In this document: piece after piece, positions 7,334 to 17,997 of the stretch | Layout: each line of letters starts with the position of its first letter | How positions within the stretch are numbered: the first letter of the stretch is position 1 | Translations under genes and position numbers: made by a program | Assembly: GCA_021805735.1 (NCBI GenBank) | Contig: JAJZEE010000023.1 | Span: 1 to 45,610, forward strand | From: Bacillota bacterium | GTDB lineage: Bacteria; Bacillota; Bacilli; Alicyclobacillales; SLC66 | Direction: 5' to 3' | Length of the DNA: 45,610 nucleotides | The notes under the pieces: model-generated | Seen by the model: only the letters and a program-made list of their open reading frames with translations | The model's database searches: none | What the model was told of the DNA's origin: nothing

Positions 7334-7891
7334 TCAGGCGCGCGACACGTAGAGGCCGGACCTGGTGTCGATAATCAGGCGATCCCCAATGTTCACGAAA
7401 AAGGGCACCTGAACACTATAGCCAGTTTCCAGTTTCGCAGGTTTGCTGCCGCCGGTTGCCGTGTCGCCGCGGATACCCGGTTCCGTCTCGACGACCTCCA
7501 GTTCCACCGTGTTTGGCAGGTCGAGACCGATCGCATCACCATCGTACAGCACAACGACACAGTTCATGTTTTCCTTAAGAAAATTGAGTTCATATTCGAG
7601 CTGTTCCTTTGGCAGGTTGATCTGCTCAAACGTTTCCGTATCCATAAACGTATAATTGTCACCGTCCGAATACAGGTACTGCATTTGTCGATTTTCTATG
7701 CGCGCGCGGGCTACCTTTTCACCCGCCCTAAACGTCATTTCCTTGACGCCGCCCGTGCGGATATTTTTCAATTTGGTACGCACAAAGGCCGCGCCTTTCC
7801 CTGGTTTAACGTGCATGAACTCAATCACGCGCCAGATGGACCCGTCATATTCGATCGTGGTGCCAGGACGAAAATCGTTGCTTGAAATCAT
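7334..7891 (-). CDS. efp: Translation elongation factor P
   Basis: A 185-residue, three-domain beta-barrel protein that relieves ribosome stalling at polyproline. It begins [17 protein letters not shown], and the [10 protein letters not shown] loop carries Lys32 at the site modified in many bacteria. The C-terminal signature ([13 protein letters not shown]-like end) is intact. AGGAGGT precedes the ATG. It follows the Xaa-Pro peptidase gene by 28 nt, as in B. subtilis (yqhT-efp). Confidence 0.97.
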   Translation of the reverse strand: MISSNDFRPGTTIEYDGSIWRVIEFMHVKPGKGAAFVRTKLKNIRTGGVKEMTFRAGEKVARARIENRQMQYLYSDGDNYTFMDTETFEQINLPKEQLEYELNFLKENMNCVVVLYDGDAIGLDLPNTVELEVVETEPGIRGDTATGGSKPAKLETGYSVQVPFFVNIGDRLIIDTRSGLYVSRA

Positions 7892-7919
7892 TGGACAGTT
7901 TCGACCTCCTGAGTGCGAT

Positions 7920-8987
7920 TTACAAAATCAACAATTCCTTCGTCGCATGCGTCAATCGCGCGCATCCGTCCGCCGTCAGCACAATGTCATCCTCAATGCG
8001 AACGCCGCCAAATCCTGGGATGTAAATTCCCGGTTCTACCGTGACAACCATGCCTTCTTGTAACATATCTTCAGACTTTCGCGCAAGTCTCGGCGCTTCG
8101 TGCACGGCGAGTCCGAGTCCGTGACCGAGGGAATGGCCGAAGTTGTCTCCGTATCCGCCGTCGCGGATGATATCGCGCGCCAGGGCATCCGCAGCCTCTC
8201 CGCCCATACCTGATCTGATCCCCGCCAGCGCGTGTTCCTGCGCGCGCAGCACCAGCGCGTAAACATCCTTGTGACGGTCACTTGGCGGACCTACCATTAC
8301 AGTGCGTGTAATATCGGATGCGTATTCGTTATAGCGGGCGCCAAAATCGAGCGTCACGAATTCACCGCGTCCGATCACGCGGTCTGAAGCGACCCCGTGT
8401 GGCAGAGCTGAACGTTCACCACTGGCCACAATCGTCGTAAAAGACACACCAGAGGCTCCCTGTCTGCGCATGTACACTTCCAGTTCCAACGCCACTTCAC
8501 GCTCGCTCACGCCGGCGCGGATGAATCCCGCAATATGCCGAAACGCATCGTCCGCAATCTTTGCGGCTTCCCCTATCCGCTCCAGTTCAGAGGTTTCTTT
8601 GACCATGCGCAGTCGTTCCACAACATCATCGAGCGGCACGAGTTCAATCCCGGGAATGGCATCCCGGAGTTTCAAAAAGGACTTGTATGTAACGGACCCA
8701 GGTTCAAAACCGAGTCGCCGAATCGCCAGACGCTTCACTTGCTCGTGAAGCGTCTCCAGCCACTGCGCAGCATGCATCATGACAGTTACGCCCTGCGCCT
8801 GTGCCTTCGCCTGTTCAGCGTAGCGAGAATCCGTCAAGAGCATGGTCTCTTGCGCCGTCATCAGCACATAGCCGGAAGATCCCGTAAATCCAGTAATGTA
8901 ATACCGATTGTCAGGCGCGTAAGTCAGAAATCCATCGACTTCCGCAGCTTCAACCCGCTCCCATATGCGCGCTCGCCGTTTGTCCAC
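7920..8987 (-). CDS. Xaa-Pro dipeptidase/aminopeptidase, M24B family
   Basis: A 355-residue metallopeptidase of the creatinase/prolidase type, equivalent in position to B. subtilis yqhT. The N-terminal creatinase-like domain (about 1-120) is followed by the pita-bread catalytic domain. The five metal ligands are visible: Asp214, Asp225 (YASDITRTV), His289 (HSLGHGLGL), Glu318 (VTVEPGIY) and Glu332 (VRIEDDI). It probably releases N-terminal residues ahead of proline in the cytoplasm. It lies between aroQ and efp in one operon. Confidence 0.93.
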   Translation of the reverse strand: MDKRRARIWERVEAAEVDGFLTYAPDNRYYITGFTGSSGYVLMTAQETMLLTDSRYAEQAKAQAQGVTVMMHAAQWLETLHEQVKRLAIRRLGFEPGSVTYKSFLKLRDAIPGIELVPLDDVVERLRMVKETSELERIGEAAKIADDAFRHIAGFIRAGVSEREVALELEVYMRRQGASGVSFTTIVASGERSALPHGVASDRVIGRGEFVTLDFGARYNEYASDITRTVMVGPPSDRHKDVYALVLRAQEHALAGIRSGMGGEAADALARDIIRDGGYGDNFGHSLGHGLGLAVHEAPRLARKSEDMLQEGMVVTVEPGIYIPGFGGVRIEDDIVLTADGCARLTHATKELLIL

Positions 8988-9014
8988 ATGTGATTCCCCC
9001 TGTGTATAACCTCT

Positions 9015-9449
9015 TCAAGACAGCTTTGCGGCGAGAGCCCGCAGCGCCAGTTCATATCCGACAGGTCCAAAGCCAGTGATTTGCCCCACCGCGACAGGCG
9101 CAATCACAGACTCGGAACGAAATGACTCTCGAGCGTGAATATTAGACAGATGAACCTCAACGACAGGCAGTTCAATGGCAGCTACAGCATCGCGCAAAGC
9201 GATGCTGTAGTGTGTATAGGCGCCGGGGTTTATAACGACGCCGTCCGCCCGCCCCATCGCGGCGTGCAGGCGATCGATGATGGCGCCTTCACTATTGGAT
9301 TGAAAAAAATCCACGGAGACGCCGAGCGAATCTGCCACTTCCTGCATGCGCTGATTGATCTCAGCGAGTGTCACAGTTCCATAGACAGTCGGTTCCCGCT
9401 GTCCGAGCAGATTCAGGTTGGGTCCATGAATCACCACAATGTGTCGCAT
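9015..9449 (-). CDS. aroQ: 3-dehydroquinate dehydratase, type II
   Basis: A 144-residue enzyme for step three of the shikimate pathway. Signature motifs are [13 protein letters not shown], the catalytic-Tyr loop [20 protein letters not shown] with the catalytic His, and [16 protein letters not shown] chose the ATG at 9449 because AGGAGGTG lies 9 nt upstream and the family begins M-x-x-I-x-V-I-H-G-P-N. The 38 extra upstream codons in the open frame lack support. Confidence 0.95.
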   Translation of the reverse strand: MRHIVVIHGPNLNLLGQREPTVYGTVTLAEINQRMQEVADSLGVSVDFFQSNSEGAIIDRLHAAMGRADGVVINPGAYTHYSIALRDAVAAIELPVVEVHLSNIHARESFRSESVIAPVAVGQITGFGPVGYELALRALAAKLS

Positions 9450-9498
9450 CCGGTGACACCTCCTGCCGATTCTCAATGATTGTACCACGCGTTTCGTC

Positions 9499-10968
9499 TC
9501 ATTGCTCCGGCGTATGCCGCAAAATGGGGCTGCGCGCCGCCGTCGTTTCATCGAGTCGATCAATCACGGTTTCATGCGGCGCCATTTTCACAACGTCCGG
9601 CGTTTCCTCCGCTTCTCTGGCGATGCGGATCATCACGTCAACAAACGCATCGAGTGTTTCCAGGCTTTCTGATTCAGTCGGTTCAATCATCATCGCTTCT
9701 TCCACATTGAGCGGAAAATAGATCGTCGGCGGGTGATACCCAAAATCGAGAATTCGCTTGGCAATGTCGAGCGTCTTGACGCCGTGCGCCTTAAACGACT
9801 TTCCGGACAGCACAAATTCATGTTTGCAGACGCGATCAAAGGGCACGTGATAGTGCGGCGACAGACGTCGGAGCAAGTAGTTCGCGTTCAGCACGGCGTC
9901 TTCAGCCACACGCCGCAGTCCATCCGGCCCCATCGTACGGATGTACGCGTACGCGCGCACAAGAATGCCGAAGTTCCCGTAAAATCCCTTCACTTTCCCT
10001 ATGCTCAACGGTCGGTCCTCATCCAGATGAAAGGACCCGTCAGACCGCTTGGCAACTGTCGGAACGGGCAGAAAAGGAATCAGGGCCGCCTTGACTCCCA
10101 CGGGTCCGGATCCCGGTCCACCGCCTCCATGCGGTGTTGAAAACGTCTTGTGCAGATTCAGGTGAACGACGTCAAACCCCATATCGCCGGGGCGCGCATA
10201 CCCGAGAATAGCGTTGGCGTTGGCGCCATCGTAGTAGAGCAGGCCACCGGCCTTATGCACAATATCGGCGATCTCGACTATGCTTTCCTCAAACAGTCCG
10301 AGCGTGCTTGGATTCGTAAGCATGAGAGCTGCCGTATCGGAACCCACTGCGCTCTTCAGAGCCTCCAGATCGACCGCCCCACGCTCATCGGAACGGATGG
10401 TCACAATCGTAAAACCAGCCATCGCCGCGCTGGCCGGATTGGTGCCGTGGGCGGAATCAGGAACAATGACCTTGGTTCTGTGTTCTCCCCGCCGCTCGTG
10501 ATACGCGCGGATCATCATCAGCCCCGTCCACTCGCCTGCGGCCCCCGCGGCAGGCTGCAGACTTACGGCGTCCATGCCGGTGATCTCAGCCAGATACCCC
10601 TGCAGACGGTACATCAGTTCAAGAGCGCCCTGCACGCTCTTTTCAGGCTGATACGGATGAATCAGTGCAAATCCGGGAAGTCTGACAGCCGCTTCATTGC
10701 GCTTTGGATTGTATTTCATTGTGCAGGAACCAAGCGGATAAAAGCCCGAATCTACACCGTGATTGCGCTTTGAGAGACCCGTATAATGCCGGATCAGGTC
10801 AACTTCGCTCACCTCGGGCAACAGGGGCGCCGCTTCCCGCAAGTAGTCCTGGCGAAGCAGCGCGCCCGTTTCGACATCCGGAACATCAAGTTCCGGCAGG
10901 CTGTATCCTGCGCGTCCCGCAACGCTGCGTTCAAATATGAGTGGATAATCGGTCGTCTGCCTGCTCAC
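9499..10968 (-). CDS. gcvPB: Glycine dehydrogenase (decarboxylating) subunit 2
   Basis: A 489-residue C-terminal half of the P-protein of the glycine cleavage system. It decarboxylates glycine with PLP and passes the aminomethyl group to lipoyl-GcvH. Lys274 in [16 protein letters not shown] is the PLP lysine. It overlaps gcvPA by 4 nt (ATGA), so synthesis of the two subunits is coupled. It is the last gene of the riboswitch-controlled gcv operon. Confidence 0.97.
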   Translation of the reverse strand: MSRQTTDYPLIFERSVAGRAGYSLPELDVPDVETGALLRQDYLREAAPLLPEVSEVDLIRHYTGLSKRNHGVDSGFYPLGSCTMKYNPKRNEAAVRLPGFALIHPYQPEKSVQGALELMYRLQGYLAEITGMDAVSLQPAAGAAGEWTGLMMIRAYHERRGEHRTKVIVPDSAHGTNPASAAMAGFTIVTIRSDERGAVDLEALKSAVGSDTAALMLTNPSTLGLFEESIVEIADIVHKAGGLLYYDGANANAILGYARPGDMGFDVVHLNLHKTFSTPHGGGGPGSGPVGVKAALIPFLPVPTVAKRSDGSFHLDEDRPLSIGKVKGFYGNFGILVRAYAYIRTMGPDGLRRVAEDAVLNANYLLRRLSPHYHVPFDRVCKHEFVLSGKSFKAHGVKTLDIAKRILDFGYHPPTIYFPLNVEEAMMIEPTESESLETLDAFVDVMIRIAREAEETPDVVKMAPHETVIDRLDETTAARSPILRHTPEQ

Positions 10969-12311
10969 ATCATCGCCTCCAGTCGCTCTGCAGTGTGGTC
11001 GATGGCGGCCTTTGGCATCACTTCCGTGACCGTCACCAGGACATGCTCACCAAGTTCGGGATAAAACCGCCCAAGCGGCACCCCGAAGTAAATGCCTTCA
11101 GACGCCAGAGTGGACACGATATGGTCGCTCCTTGTTCCTAGGCGCAGCACAAATTCATTAAAGTAGGAACCCGTAAACGCCAGTTCCGCTCCCGCAGCCG
11201 TGAACCTGTCGGACGCATAGTGCGCCTTGACGAGGCACTGACGCGCGACTTCCCGAAGCCCGTTTGGCCCCATGTAACTGAGGTACACCGAGGCCGCCAA
11301 CGCATTCAGGGCCTGATTGGAGCAAATGTTCGACGAAGCCTTTTCCCGACGAATATGTTGCTCGCGAGCCTGCAGTGTCAGGACAAACCCACGGCGGCCA
11401 TCACGGTCTTTCGTCTGCCCGGCGATGCGTCCCGGAAGTCGACGCAACAGAGCGGACGTCGTGGCCATGACGCCGAGATAGGGACCGCCAAATGACAGCG
11501 AGTTGCCGAGCGCCTGTCCTTCCGCGACTGCGATGTCGGCTCCGAGCGAGCCAGGCGCCTCCAACAATCCCAGAGCGACAGGATAGGTGCTCACGATGAG
11601 CAGAGCGCCACGGGCGTGAACACGTTGCGCGATTTCACGGACATCTTCGACAGAGCCAAAAAAATTTGGATACTGAATGATGACAGCCGCCGTATCGTCT
11701 GAGAGTTCCCGTTCCAAATCGCGCAGTGCGAGCTGCCCATCGCTCATCGCAAGTTCTGTCACGCCGATCGATTGGCCAGCGGCGTAAGTACGCAGCACGG
11801 CCCGGTGATCAGGATGTACAGTGCGCGCGACGAGAACCTGGTTGCGTCTGGTATGACTGCAAGCCATAAGCGCGGCTTCACCGAGTGCGGTTGCCCCATC
11901 GTATACGGACGCGTTAGAGACTTCCAGGCCCAGAAGATTCGCAACGAGCGTTTGATACTCAAAGATCGCCTGCAAAATACCCTGACTGATTTCCGGCTGA
12001 TACGGCGTGTAGGCCGTATAGAATTCGGATCTGCCAATCACGGCGTCCACAACACTGGGAATAAAGTGATGGTAGGCGCCCGCCCCCAAAAACGAGATGG
12101 CGTCCTCAACATGCACATTGCGTTCAGCGAGCCCCTTCAGTTCTTTCATCAGTTCCCACTCACTGGCGGACGCGGGCAAGTTCATCGGACGATCGAGACG
12201 GACGGACGCTGGAATGTCCGCAAACAGTTCTTCCACTCTTGAGAGTTCCAGCGAGCGCAGCATGCGCGCCCTGTCAGCGACTGTGTTTGGAATGTAGCTA
12301 AATGGTTTCAA
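10965..12311 (-). CDS. gcvPA: Glycine dehydrogenase (decarboxylating) subunit 1
   Basis: A 448-residue N-terminal half of the P-protein, homologous in fold to GcvPB but lacking the PLP lysine. Typical stretches are [17 protein letters not shown] and [13 protein letters not shown], near residues 93-138. The ATG follows GGAGGGACC. It forms the heterotetramer with GcvPB. Confidence 0.97.
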   Translation of the reverse strand: MKPFSYIPNTVADRARMLRSLELSRVEELFADIPASVRLDRPMNLPASASEWELMKELKGLAERNVHVEDAISFLGAGAYHHFIPSVVDAVIGRSEFYTAYTPYQPEISQGILQAIFEYQTLVANLLGLEVSNASVYDGATALGEAALMACSHTRRNQVLVARTVHPDHRAVLRTYAAGQSIGVTELAMSDGQLALRDLERELSDDTAAVIIQYPNFFGSVEDVREIAQRVHARGALLIVSTYPVALGLLEAPGSLGADIAVAEGQALGNSLSFGGPYLGVMATTSALLRRLPGRIAGQTKDRDGRRGFVLTLQAREQHIRREKASSNICSNQALNALAASVYLSYMGPNGLREVARQCLVKAHYASDRFTAAGAELAFTGSYFNEFVLRLGTRSDHIVSTLASEGIYFGVPLGRFYPELGEHVLVTVTEVMPKAAIDHTAERLEAMM

Positions 12312-12332
12312 TATGGTCCCTCCTTGGGCACG

Positions 12333-13421
12333 TCATTGACTACGTCGATAAAATGGGGTCTTGACAATGGAGCCAGGCACCTCTTTCCCGCGAATGTCGA
12401 TTGTGAGCGGACGCCCGATTTCCCCGTGCAACCGTTCCACCAGGGCCAGACCAATACTTTGCCTGAGTGTCGGACTCATGGTGCCGCTGGTCACATAACC
12501 GACTTCCTGCAAAGCGACGCGCACCTTATGCCCCGCCCGCGCAATTCCGCGATCCTCAAGGACAAAACCCACCAATTTTCTCGGAACGCCCTCTTGCTTC
12601 TGCGCCATCAGTGTCGATTTGCCGATAAAATCGGGCTTGTCGAATTTGACGAACGGCGCGAGGCCAGCCTCCAAAGGTGAAATGTCGTCAGCCAGTTCAT
12701 GACCGTAAAGCGGTAGTCTGGCCTCAAGACGCAACGTATCGCGCGCCCCGAGTCCGATCGGCAACAGACCCAGGTCCGCCCCCACCTCCAGCAGCGCCAT
12801 AAAGAGGCGCGCCGCGTCCTCAGCCGCCGTGTACAATTCGAACCCATCCTCACCGGTGTACCCTGTCCGCGATACCAGACAGGAGATTCCCGCCACCGAA
12901 ATATCCTCGCGAAAGTGATAGTAGGCGATCTCCCGCACCCCATGATCGGCGACGCGCGTCAGGATGGTCTGCGCGAGCGGTCCCTGAAGCGCCAACTGGG
13001 CTATGTCCGAAGATCGATTTACGACCTGCGCTCCCTCGCTGTGGCGCGTAAACCACTCGAAGTCCTTGTCGATGTTTGCCGCGTTGACGACCACCAGATA
13101 ATGATCGATTGTGAATCGATAAATGAGCACGTCGTCCACAGTTCCGCCGCGTTCATTGCAAATCGGCGTGTAAAGCGCCTGCCCGTCCACCAGACGGCTG
13201 ACGTCGTTTGTGGCGAGGCTCTGAAGGCAAGAGAGCGCCTGCGGCCCGGATACGTCGAGTTCACCCATGTGTGAAACGTCAAAGAGACCCGCCCGCGTTC
13301 GTACGGCAGTATGTTCGGCCAATATGCCTGTGTACTGAACCGGCAGATCCCATCCCCCGAAGTCGATCGTCTTGCCGCCATATCGTTGATACACGTCATA
13401 TAGGGGCGTACGCTTTAGCAA
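12333..13421 (-). CDS. gcvT: Aminomethyltransferase (T-protein) of the glycine cleavage system
   Basis: A 362-residue folate-dependent enzyme that releases ammonia and forms methylene-THF from aminomethyl-GcvH. Family motifs seen are [31 protein letters not shown] and [14 protein letters not shown]. The open frame reaches 13460, but the TTG at 13421 sits 8 nt after GGGAGG and gives exactly the usual 362-residue length ([11 protein letters not shown]). It is the first gene of the operon, directly behind the glycine riboswitch. Confidence 0.96.
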   Translation of the reverse strand: MLKRTPLYDVYQRYGGKTIDFGGWDLPVQYTGILAEHTAVRTRAGLFDVSHMGELDVSGPQALSCLQSLATNDVSRLVDGQALYTPICNERGGTVDDVLIYRFTIDHYLVVVNAANIDKDFEWFTRHSEGAQVVNRSSDIAQLALQGPLAQTILTRVADHGVREIAYYHFREDISVAGISCLVSRTGYTGEDGFELYTAAEDAARLFMALLEVGADLGLLPIGLGARDTLRLEARLPLYGHELADDISPLEAGLAPFVKFDKPDFIGKSTLMAQKQEGVPRKLVGFVLEDRGIARAGHKVRVALQEVGYVTSGTMSPTLRQSIGLALVERLHGEIGRPLTIDIRGKEVPGSIVKTPFYRRSQ

Positions 13422-13458
13422 GAGTCTTACCTCCCTTATCCAAATGTTGAAGCCACGC

Positions 13459-13498
13459 AAAAAACAAAAAGAGACACCGAAAAAACATCCGGTATCTC
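13459..13498 (-). terminator. Riboswitch expression-platform terminator before gcvT
   Basis: On the minus strand GAGATACCG (13498-13490) pairs with CGGTGTCTC (13479-13471) around a T-rich loop, followed by TTTTTGTTTT. It lies between the second glycine aptamer and gcvT and is the obvious intrinsic terminator to be relieved when glycine is bound. GAGGAGATACC, overlapping the 3' end of aptamer 2, could take part in an antiterminator. Confidence 0.8.
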
Positions 13499-13697
13499 CT
13501 CTGTCCCTTTACCTGAGAGTTCCCTTCGTCGGTCGCCCAATCACCAAGACGAAGTTTCCCCGTTGGTGGCCACACTGCGCACTCTCCAGAGAGGCGTCCA
13601 ACCGCGGTACTTTTACCTGAGAGATTCACACTGCAAGACCGCTCTTGCCGCTTGCTCCTTCGGCGACGGCTCTGTTGCGCCGTTCTCTCCCGCGACT
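13499..13697 (-). promoter_or_regulatory. Tandem glycine riboswitch
   Basis: Two glycine aptamers in a row on the minus strand. The first runs from CGGGAGAGAAC through GCCGAAGGAGCAA to CTCTCAGGTAAAAG. The second runs from CTCTGGAGAGTG through CCGACGAAGGGAA to CTCTCAGGTAAAGGGACAGAG. Both contain the conserved core and the A-rich 3' side of the class. It precedes gcvT and ends at a terminator, so glycine should switch the degradation operon on. Confidence 0.95.
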
Positions 13698-13724
13698 GTC
13701 ATCCGCATATGCCATTGTATTCTT

Positions 13725-13753
13725 AGTATAGCTGTTGGGAGCGCTGATTTCCA
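13725..13753 (-). promoter_or_regulatory. Possible sigma-A promoter of the gcv riboswitch transcript
   Basis: TATACT (13730-13725) is a good -10 element about 30 nt before the first aptamer. TGGAAA, 17 nt upstream, is a weak -35 candidate. Assigned on position and sequence only. Confidence 0.4.
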
Positions 13754-13832
13754 GCAGAGGAAACGGACATACTAATGAGGCTGGCAAAGGAAACATTCGG
13801 ACGACGCGTAACTAATTGGGGGTGAACCCGCT

Positions 13833-15503
13833 TTGTATACTTACCACGAACACACGGAGTTGCGCACATTACTGGCTGAGCGTGGAGACATGCCAGCCGG
13901 AAAATGGTCCATGTTTACCCTCGCGTTTGAAGCGCATGGACAGTCAGTTTCGGAATCCTTCGACGAATTGACCTGTCTGGGGGTACTGCCAGGACTTGTG
14001 CCGTTCGATCATCAGATCAAAACGGCAAGGCGGGTGATCAATGAACTGCATGGGCGGGCCCTTCTCGCAGACGAAGTGGGACTTGGCAAGACGATCGAGG
14101 CGGGGCTCATCTTAAAAGAATACCTCCTGCGCGGATTGGTCAAAAAAGCGCTCATTCTTGTACCTGCGTCTCTGGTTTTGCAGTGGACTCGCGAACTCAA
14201 TGAAAAGTTCGCCGTATCCGCTTTTGCGCAGCGCAATGAGTGGTCATGGACAACGTATGATGTTTTGGTGGCCTCGATCGACACGACAAAACGGGAACCG
14301 CACCGCTCGCAAGTACTGAATCAGGACTGGGACCTGTTGATTGTCGATGAAGCGCACAAATTGAAGAACAGCAAAACGCGCAATTGGCAGATCGTCAATC
14401 AGTTGCGGAAAAAATATCTGCTGCTGGTCACGGCCACGCCTGTGCAAAATGACATGCGTGAACTCTACAATCTGATCAACCTGCTGCGCCCCGGTCAACT
14501 GGGTAACCAAGCGATGTTTCGTTCTGCTCATGTCAATTCTAAGCGCGTACCAAAAAACCCGCGCGCACTGCGGTCCGCAATCGACGAAGTGATGGTTCGA
14601 AATCGGCGCCGCGACGGCGGGGTCGATTTTACCGAGCGCTTTGTCGAAGCGCTGCAGGTTCAGCTGTCTCCGGACGAACAGGGCCTGTACGATGCGGTCA
14701 CCGAGTTCATCCGGGACGAATATGTGCGGCGCACGGAACTGCATCGCAGCGTATTGTCCCTGATTACCCTGCAGCGCGAGATTTGCAGCAGTTCCTACGC
14801 CGCCATGTGCACGCTTGAAACTATGCAAAAGGACAAGCGCCTCACACCCGCTGAGTTGGCGCGGTTGCGTGATCTTTATCACCGCGCTGAGTCCGTTCCG
14901 AATTATACCAAGGTGAACCGAGTGATTGAGCTGGTCAAGGAAATTGGCGACAAAGTCATTATATTTACAGAGTACCGCGCCACGCAGGATTTCCTGCTGT
15001 ACATGCTGCAGCAGTCCAATATCAGGGCTGTGATCTATCGCGGTGGTTACAAGCGAGGAAAGAAAGATTGGATGAAGGATCTATTTGAACACCGCGCCCA
15101 GGTGCTAATCGCCACCGAGGCAGGCGGCGAAGGCATCAACCTCCAGTTTTGCAACCAGGTCATCAACTTTGACTTGCCCTGGAACCCCATGCGCATCGAA
15201 CAACGCATAGGGAGGGTCCACCGCCTGGGCCAGACACGTCCTGTCCATATTCGCAACTTTTCAACGGTTGGCACGATCGAAGAACACATGGTCACGCTGC
15301 TGCAGGATAAGATTCGCATGTTCGAGCTGATCATCGGTGAACTCGACGTCATCCTTGGCCCGAAAGCATTTGAAGATGACCTCATGCGTACTTTCATGGA
15401 GAGTCGCGACGAGGCGGAAGTCAAGGCTCGTTTGTCCGCGCTCTCAAAGCGCGTGCAGGCGCGCAAATCAAGCGCTGGAACTGGCATGGAACACAACGCC
15501 TGA
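13833..15503 (+). CDS. SNF2-family DEAH-box helicase/ATPase (YqhH-like)
   Basis: A 556-residue superfamily-2 ATPase. Motif I is DEVGLGKT (80-88), motif II is DEAH (172-175), TATPVQND is motif III, and the C-terminal helicase domain contains ATEAGGEGINLQFC and QRIGRVHRLGQ (motif VI). The TTG start at 13833 follows GGGGGTGA. It is divergent from gcvT, as yqhH is in B. subtilis, and is followed by yqhG. The biochemical role of this lineage is not established; relatives remodel RNA polymerase or chromatin. No nuclease domain is visible. Confidence 0.88.
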   Translation: MYTYHEHTELRTLLAERGDMPAGKWSMFTLAFEAHGQSVSESFDELTCLGVLPGLVPFDHQIKTARRVINELHGRALLADEVGLGKTIEAGLILKEYLLRGLVKKALILVPASLVLQWTRELNEKFAVSAFAQRNEWSWTTYDVLVASIDTTKREPHRSQVLNQDWDLLIVDEAHKLKNSKTRNWQIVNQLRKKYLLLVTATPVQNDMRELYNLINLLRPGQLGNQAMFRSAHVNSKRVPKNPRALRSAIDEVMVRNRRRDGGVDFTERFVEALQVQLSPDEQGLYDAVTEFIRDEYVRRTELHRSVLSLITLQREICSSSYAAMCTLETMQKDKRLTPAELARLRDLYHRAESVPNYTKVNRVIELVKEIGDKVIIFTEYRATQDFLLYMLQQSNIRAVIYRGGYKRGKKDWMKDLFEHRAQVLIATEAGGEGINLQFCNQVINFDLPWNPMRIEQRIGRVHRLGQTRPVHIRNFSTVGTIEEHMVTLLQDKIRMFELIIGELDVILGPKAFEDDLMRTFMESRDEAEVKARLSALSKRVQARKSSAGTGMEHNA

Positions 15504-15613
15504 TGGACCAGGCTGAGACGTCTGTCGACCTGAGAGATGAAACCGTGACGCCCGTCGACCTGAACCTGACTCCACTCGTCTGTCGGTCATATTGCGCATT
15601 GAGGAGACTCCCC

Positions 15614-16558
15614 ATGAACCAGGATGAACATTCACTTTTTGACTATTGTGAGCGCTATTTTCGTCATGTGGGCGCCACCCGGAAGCCGGGGCCGCCCGAT
15701 GTGCTGTGTGTGGAACTGCCACGCGACGTGGACAAGGAATTGACGGATCGGCCCTTCTATTGGATGTGGGTCGAAGCCATGAACGAACATCCCGCCAATA
15801 CCGTGCTTTATTTGAAGTTCAAACCGGAGAGTGAGGATGCGGGAGCGCCGCCGCAGGCGAAACCGGAGCTTGTGGTTCCTGGCTGTTATCGGATGCTACG
15901 GCTCTATGCCAGCGCCAAGGCTCGGGGCGCTTTCGCCACCGCTTACGAAACGGCCCCGGTGCTTTTCCCCTACGCGGTCTTCGTAGTCAAGGTATCGTTC
16001 GTATCAGACCGCAGAAAGGATTTTCTGGAGTCATACGCCATTGATCTGCAAACTTTGCAGGTATATGGCGACGCAATGACCGGGCTGATGAACCGCACAT
16101 TGCTCGATGAACGTCCGCAGCACGTCCGTCTGATGGCGGCGCCGATCGACATGGACCAGGTCTTCGCCTTACTGCTCGGTTGCGTGCGCCTGGATGTGGA
16201 AGCGCGCGATCATCGGTGGGCCATTGAGGCTCGGCAACGGCTCGAATTGGAATTGGGTCGCCTGGACGCCTATTACACGTCCCTTCCGGGCGAACAGGGG
16301 GATTCTCCGGCGCCTGTATCGGATATCGCGGATGTCGCGCATCTCGCGCTGTCTTCGGCTGCTGAACGGGAATTGCGCAAAGCAGAAATCGTGTGGCGCA
16401 CAGAGCCAAAGGTGGAAGTTCGACCACTTCAGATGGCACTCGCCTATCTGGCAACGCCACCAGGATCCGGCCCGCGCGGCGGTGGAACTTCCGACTCAGT
16501 GAGCATTCCTGCGCCGAACCACTCCCAGCCGCCAAGCCCGGAGAACTCTATGGGCTAA
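15614..16558 (+). CDS. YqhG-family protein of unknown function
   Basis: A 314-residue protein recognised as YqhG-like by its N-terminal region (SLFDYCERYFRHVGATRK, then LPRDVDKELTDRPFYWMWVE) and by its place directly after the SNF2 helicase. The ATG at 15614 follows GAGGAG by 7 nt. The frame is open back to an ATG at 15503 that overlaps the helicase stop, so a longer protein cannot be excluded. No membrane segment or catalytic motif is visible. The C-terminal 30 residues are Pro/Ser/Gly-rich and probably disordered. Confidence 0.8.
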   Translation: MNQDEHSLFDYCERYFRHVGATRKPGPPDVLCVELPRDVDKELTDRPFYWMWVEAMNEHPANTVLYLKFKPESEDAGAPPQAKPELVVPGCYRMLRLYASAKARGAFATAYETAPVLFPYAVFVVKVSFVSDRRKDFLESYAIDLQTLQVYGDAMTGLMNRTLLDERPQHVRLMAAPIDMDQVFALLLGCVRLDVEARDHRWAIEARQRLELELGRLDAYYTSLPGEQGDSPAPVSDIADVAHLALSSAAERELRKAEIVWRTEPKVEVRPLQMALAYLATPPGSGPRGGGTSDSVSIPAPNHSQPPSPENSMG

Positions 16559-16602
16559 AGGGGCGGCAGCGCGGCGTTCGTTCTACCCTTTTCGTCCAGG
16601 AC

Positions 16603-17910
16603 TTAAAGCAGGGGCTGACGAGGCCCGTCCAAATCGCCAGCATGACCTGCAGCAAATTGTCCGATTACGGTTTGCAACTCTTGTGACACGGCTTGCAGTT
16701 CCTCGGCGCCTGCGCCTACACTCTGAACGAATGCCAACTGGGTTTCCGAGACCCACGACACCTGTTTGGATCGTTCAGACAACGCCTTAGAAAACTCAAC
16801 CAGACGCCTCAGTGAAGCTGATACATCATGCGAACCCGCGAAAACCTGTTCTGCTGCTTGTGCTTCTTCCCTAATTCTGGCGGCCACATTGCCTGCCGAT
16901 TCTACGATCGCTTCAAACGCCTGACCGGCGCCTGCAGCCACAGTGATCCCAGCCGCGACCTCCTCCATGGCGGCCGTCAAAGCAAAAGCTGAACGCGCTG
17001 TTTCTTCCTGCATGCCTGAGATAAGCTTAACAATTTCGCGCGCCGATTGCTGCGCCTCCTCGGCCAACTTTCTGATCTGCGACGCCACAACCGCGAATCC
17101 GCGCCCATAGTCTCCAGCCCGCGCCGCTTCGATCGCTGCGTTAAGCGACAGCAAGTGCGTCTGTCGAGCAATATCCGTCATGATTTCTGTGATCTGACCA
17201 ATCTGCTCCGACCGTTGCTCCAGGTTCTTCACGCCCTCGCCCAATCGTTGCACGGAATCCTGAATAGCGTTCATTTGCCGCAACGCCCGTTCAATCGCGA
17301 CGTGCCCGTCCTCTGCCTGTTGAACCGCTGTCAGCGAAAGAGCCGCGACAGCAACGCTCGTTTGGGCGACTCTCTGCATGCCAAGCGCTACTTCGTCCAG
17401 CGACCTGGCATTGGACGCCACTTCGGACAACTGCTGTTCGGAGTGTGTGGTGACATCAACCATCAACGTAATCACTTCGTTCGTCGAAGCAAATGTCTGG
17501 CCCGCATGACTTGAGAGACTCTCCGACAGTTCCGCTATGCGGCTGGACGTTAGTTTAACCTGCGCCATCACATCATGCAGCACCGCCGTCATTGCGTTCA
17601 CGGAGTTCGCGATGGGTTGCAGTTGACCGACCTGCTTCGGGCTCACCATGACCGTCAGATCGCCCTTGGAAATGAGCAGCAGAGAGTCGATGATTGTCGT
17701 CATAGGCCGGACAACCCGATGATAGTTGAGCGCGCCGATCAGTGCGCCAAGCGCCCCGCCGGCCACCATAACAGAACCTACCCGAATCAACGTCTGTTCA
17801 ACCGGAAGAGGTTTGAGCGACAACAGCATCATGTAGCCTATGACCCCGGAACCAATGGCCGCAAATACAACCGTTCGCATAATGTAACGAGAAATCGGGA
17901 GACCGCTCAT
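16603..17910 (-). CDS. Methyl-accepting chemotaxis-type signalling protein
   Basis: About 435 residues. Two N-terminal membrane segments (about 10-30 and 45-65) lie close together with almost no external sensor domain between them. A HAMP-like region ([20 protein letters not shown]) and a long coiled-coil signalling domain with the conserved hairpin tip ([17 protein letters not shown] then [18 protein letters not shown]) follow. The tip residues for CheA/CheW contact are intact. With so small an external loop it may sense an internal or membrane signal. I prefer the ATG at 17910 (GAGGGGAAAG upstream) over the GTG at 17934. Confidence 0.9.
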   Translation of the reverse strand: MSGLPISRYIMRTVVFAAIGSGVIGYMMLLSLKPLPVEQTLIRVGSVMVAGGALGALIGALNYHRVVRPMTTIIDSLLLISKGDLTVMVSPKQVGQLQPIANSVNAMTAVLHDVMAQVKLTSSRIAELSESLSSHAGQTFASTNEVITLMVDVTTHSEQQLSEVASNARSLDEVALGMQRVAQTSVAVAALSLTAVQQAEDGHVAIERALRQMNAIQDSVQRLGEGVKNLEQRSEQIGQITEIMTDIARQTHLLSLNAAIEAARAGDYGRGFAVVASQIRKLAEEAQQSAREIVKLISGMQEETARSAFALTAAMEEVAAGITVAAGAGQAFEAIVESAGNVAARIREEAQAAEQVFAGSHDVSASLRRLVEFSKALSERSKQVSWVSETQLAFVQSVGAGAEELQAVSQELQTVIGQFAAGHAGDLDGPRQPLL

Positions 17911-17933
17911 ATACTTTCCCCTCTCTCGACTCA

Positions 17934-17960
17934 CAAGGCAATGCCATTACGGTTGCCTTG
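17934..17960. repeat. 8-bp inverted repeat between dnaI and the chemoreceptor gene
   Basis: CAAGGCAA (17934-17941) and TTGCCTTG (17953-17960) pair around an 11-nt loop. No T-run follows on either strand, so it is not a standard terminator. It could be an operator or a structured leader. The c-di-GMP riboswitch core is not present. Confidence 0.4.
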
Positions 17961-17997
17961 GTTCACAAGATGGTAACAATTATACACGCATCGGGCA

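Noticed and set aside
7184-7336. Selenocysteine read-through at the efp TGA
   Set aside because: EF-P ends at its normal C-terminus here, the TGA does not replace a conserved Cys, and no SECIS-like fold follows at the right distance.
17911-17997. c-di-GMP riboswitch before the chemoreceptor gene
   Set aside because: The gap is too short and lacks the conserved core; only a simple inverted repeat is present.
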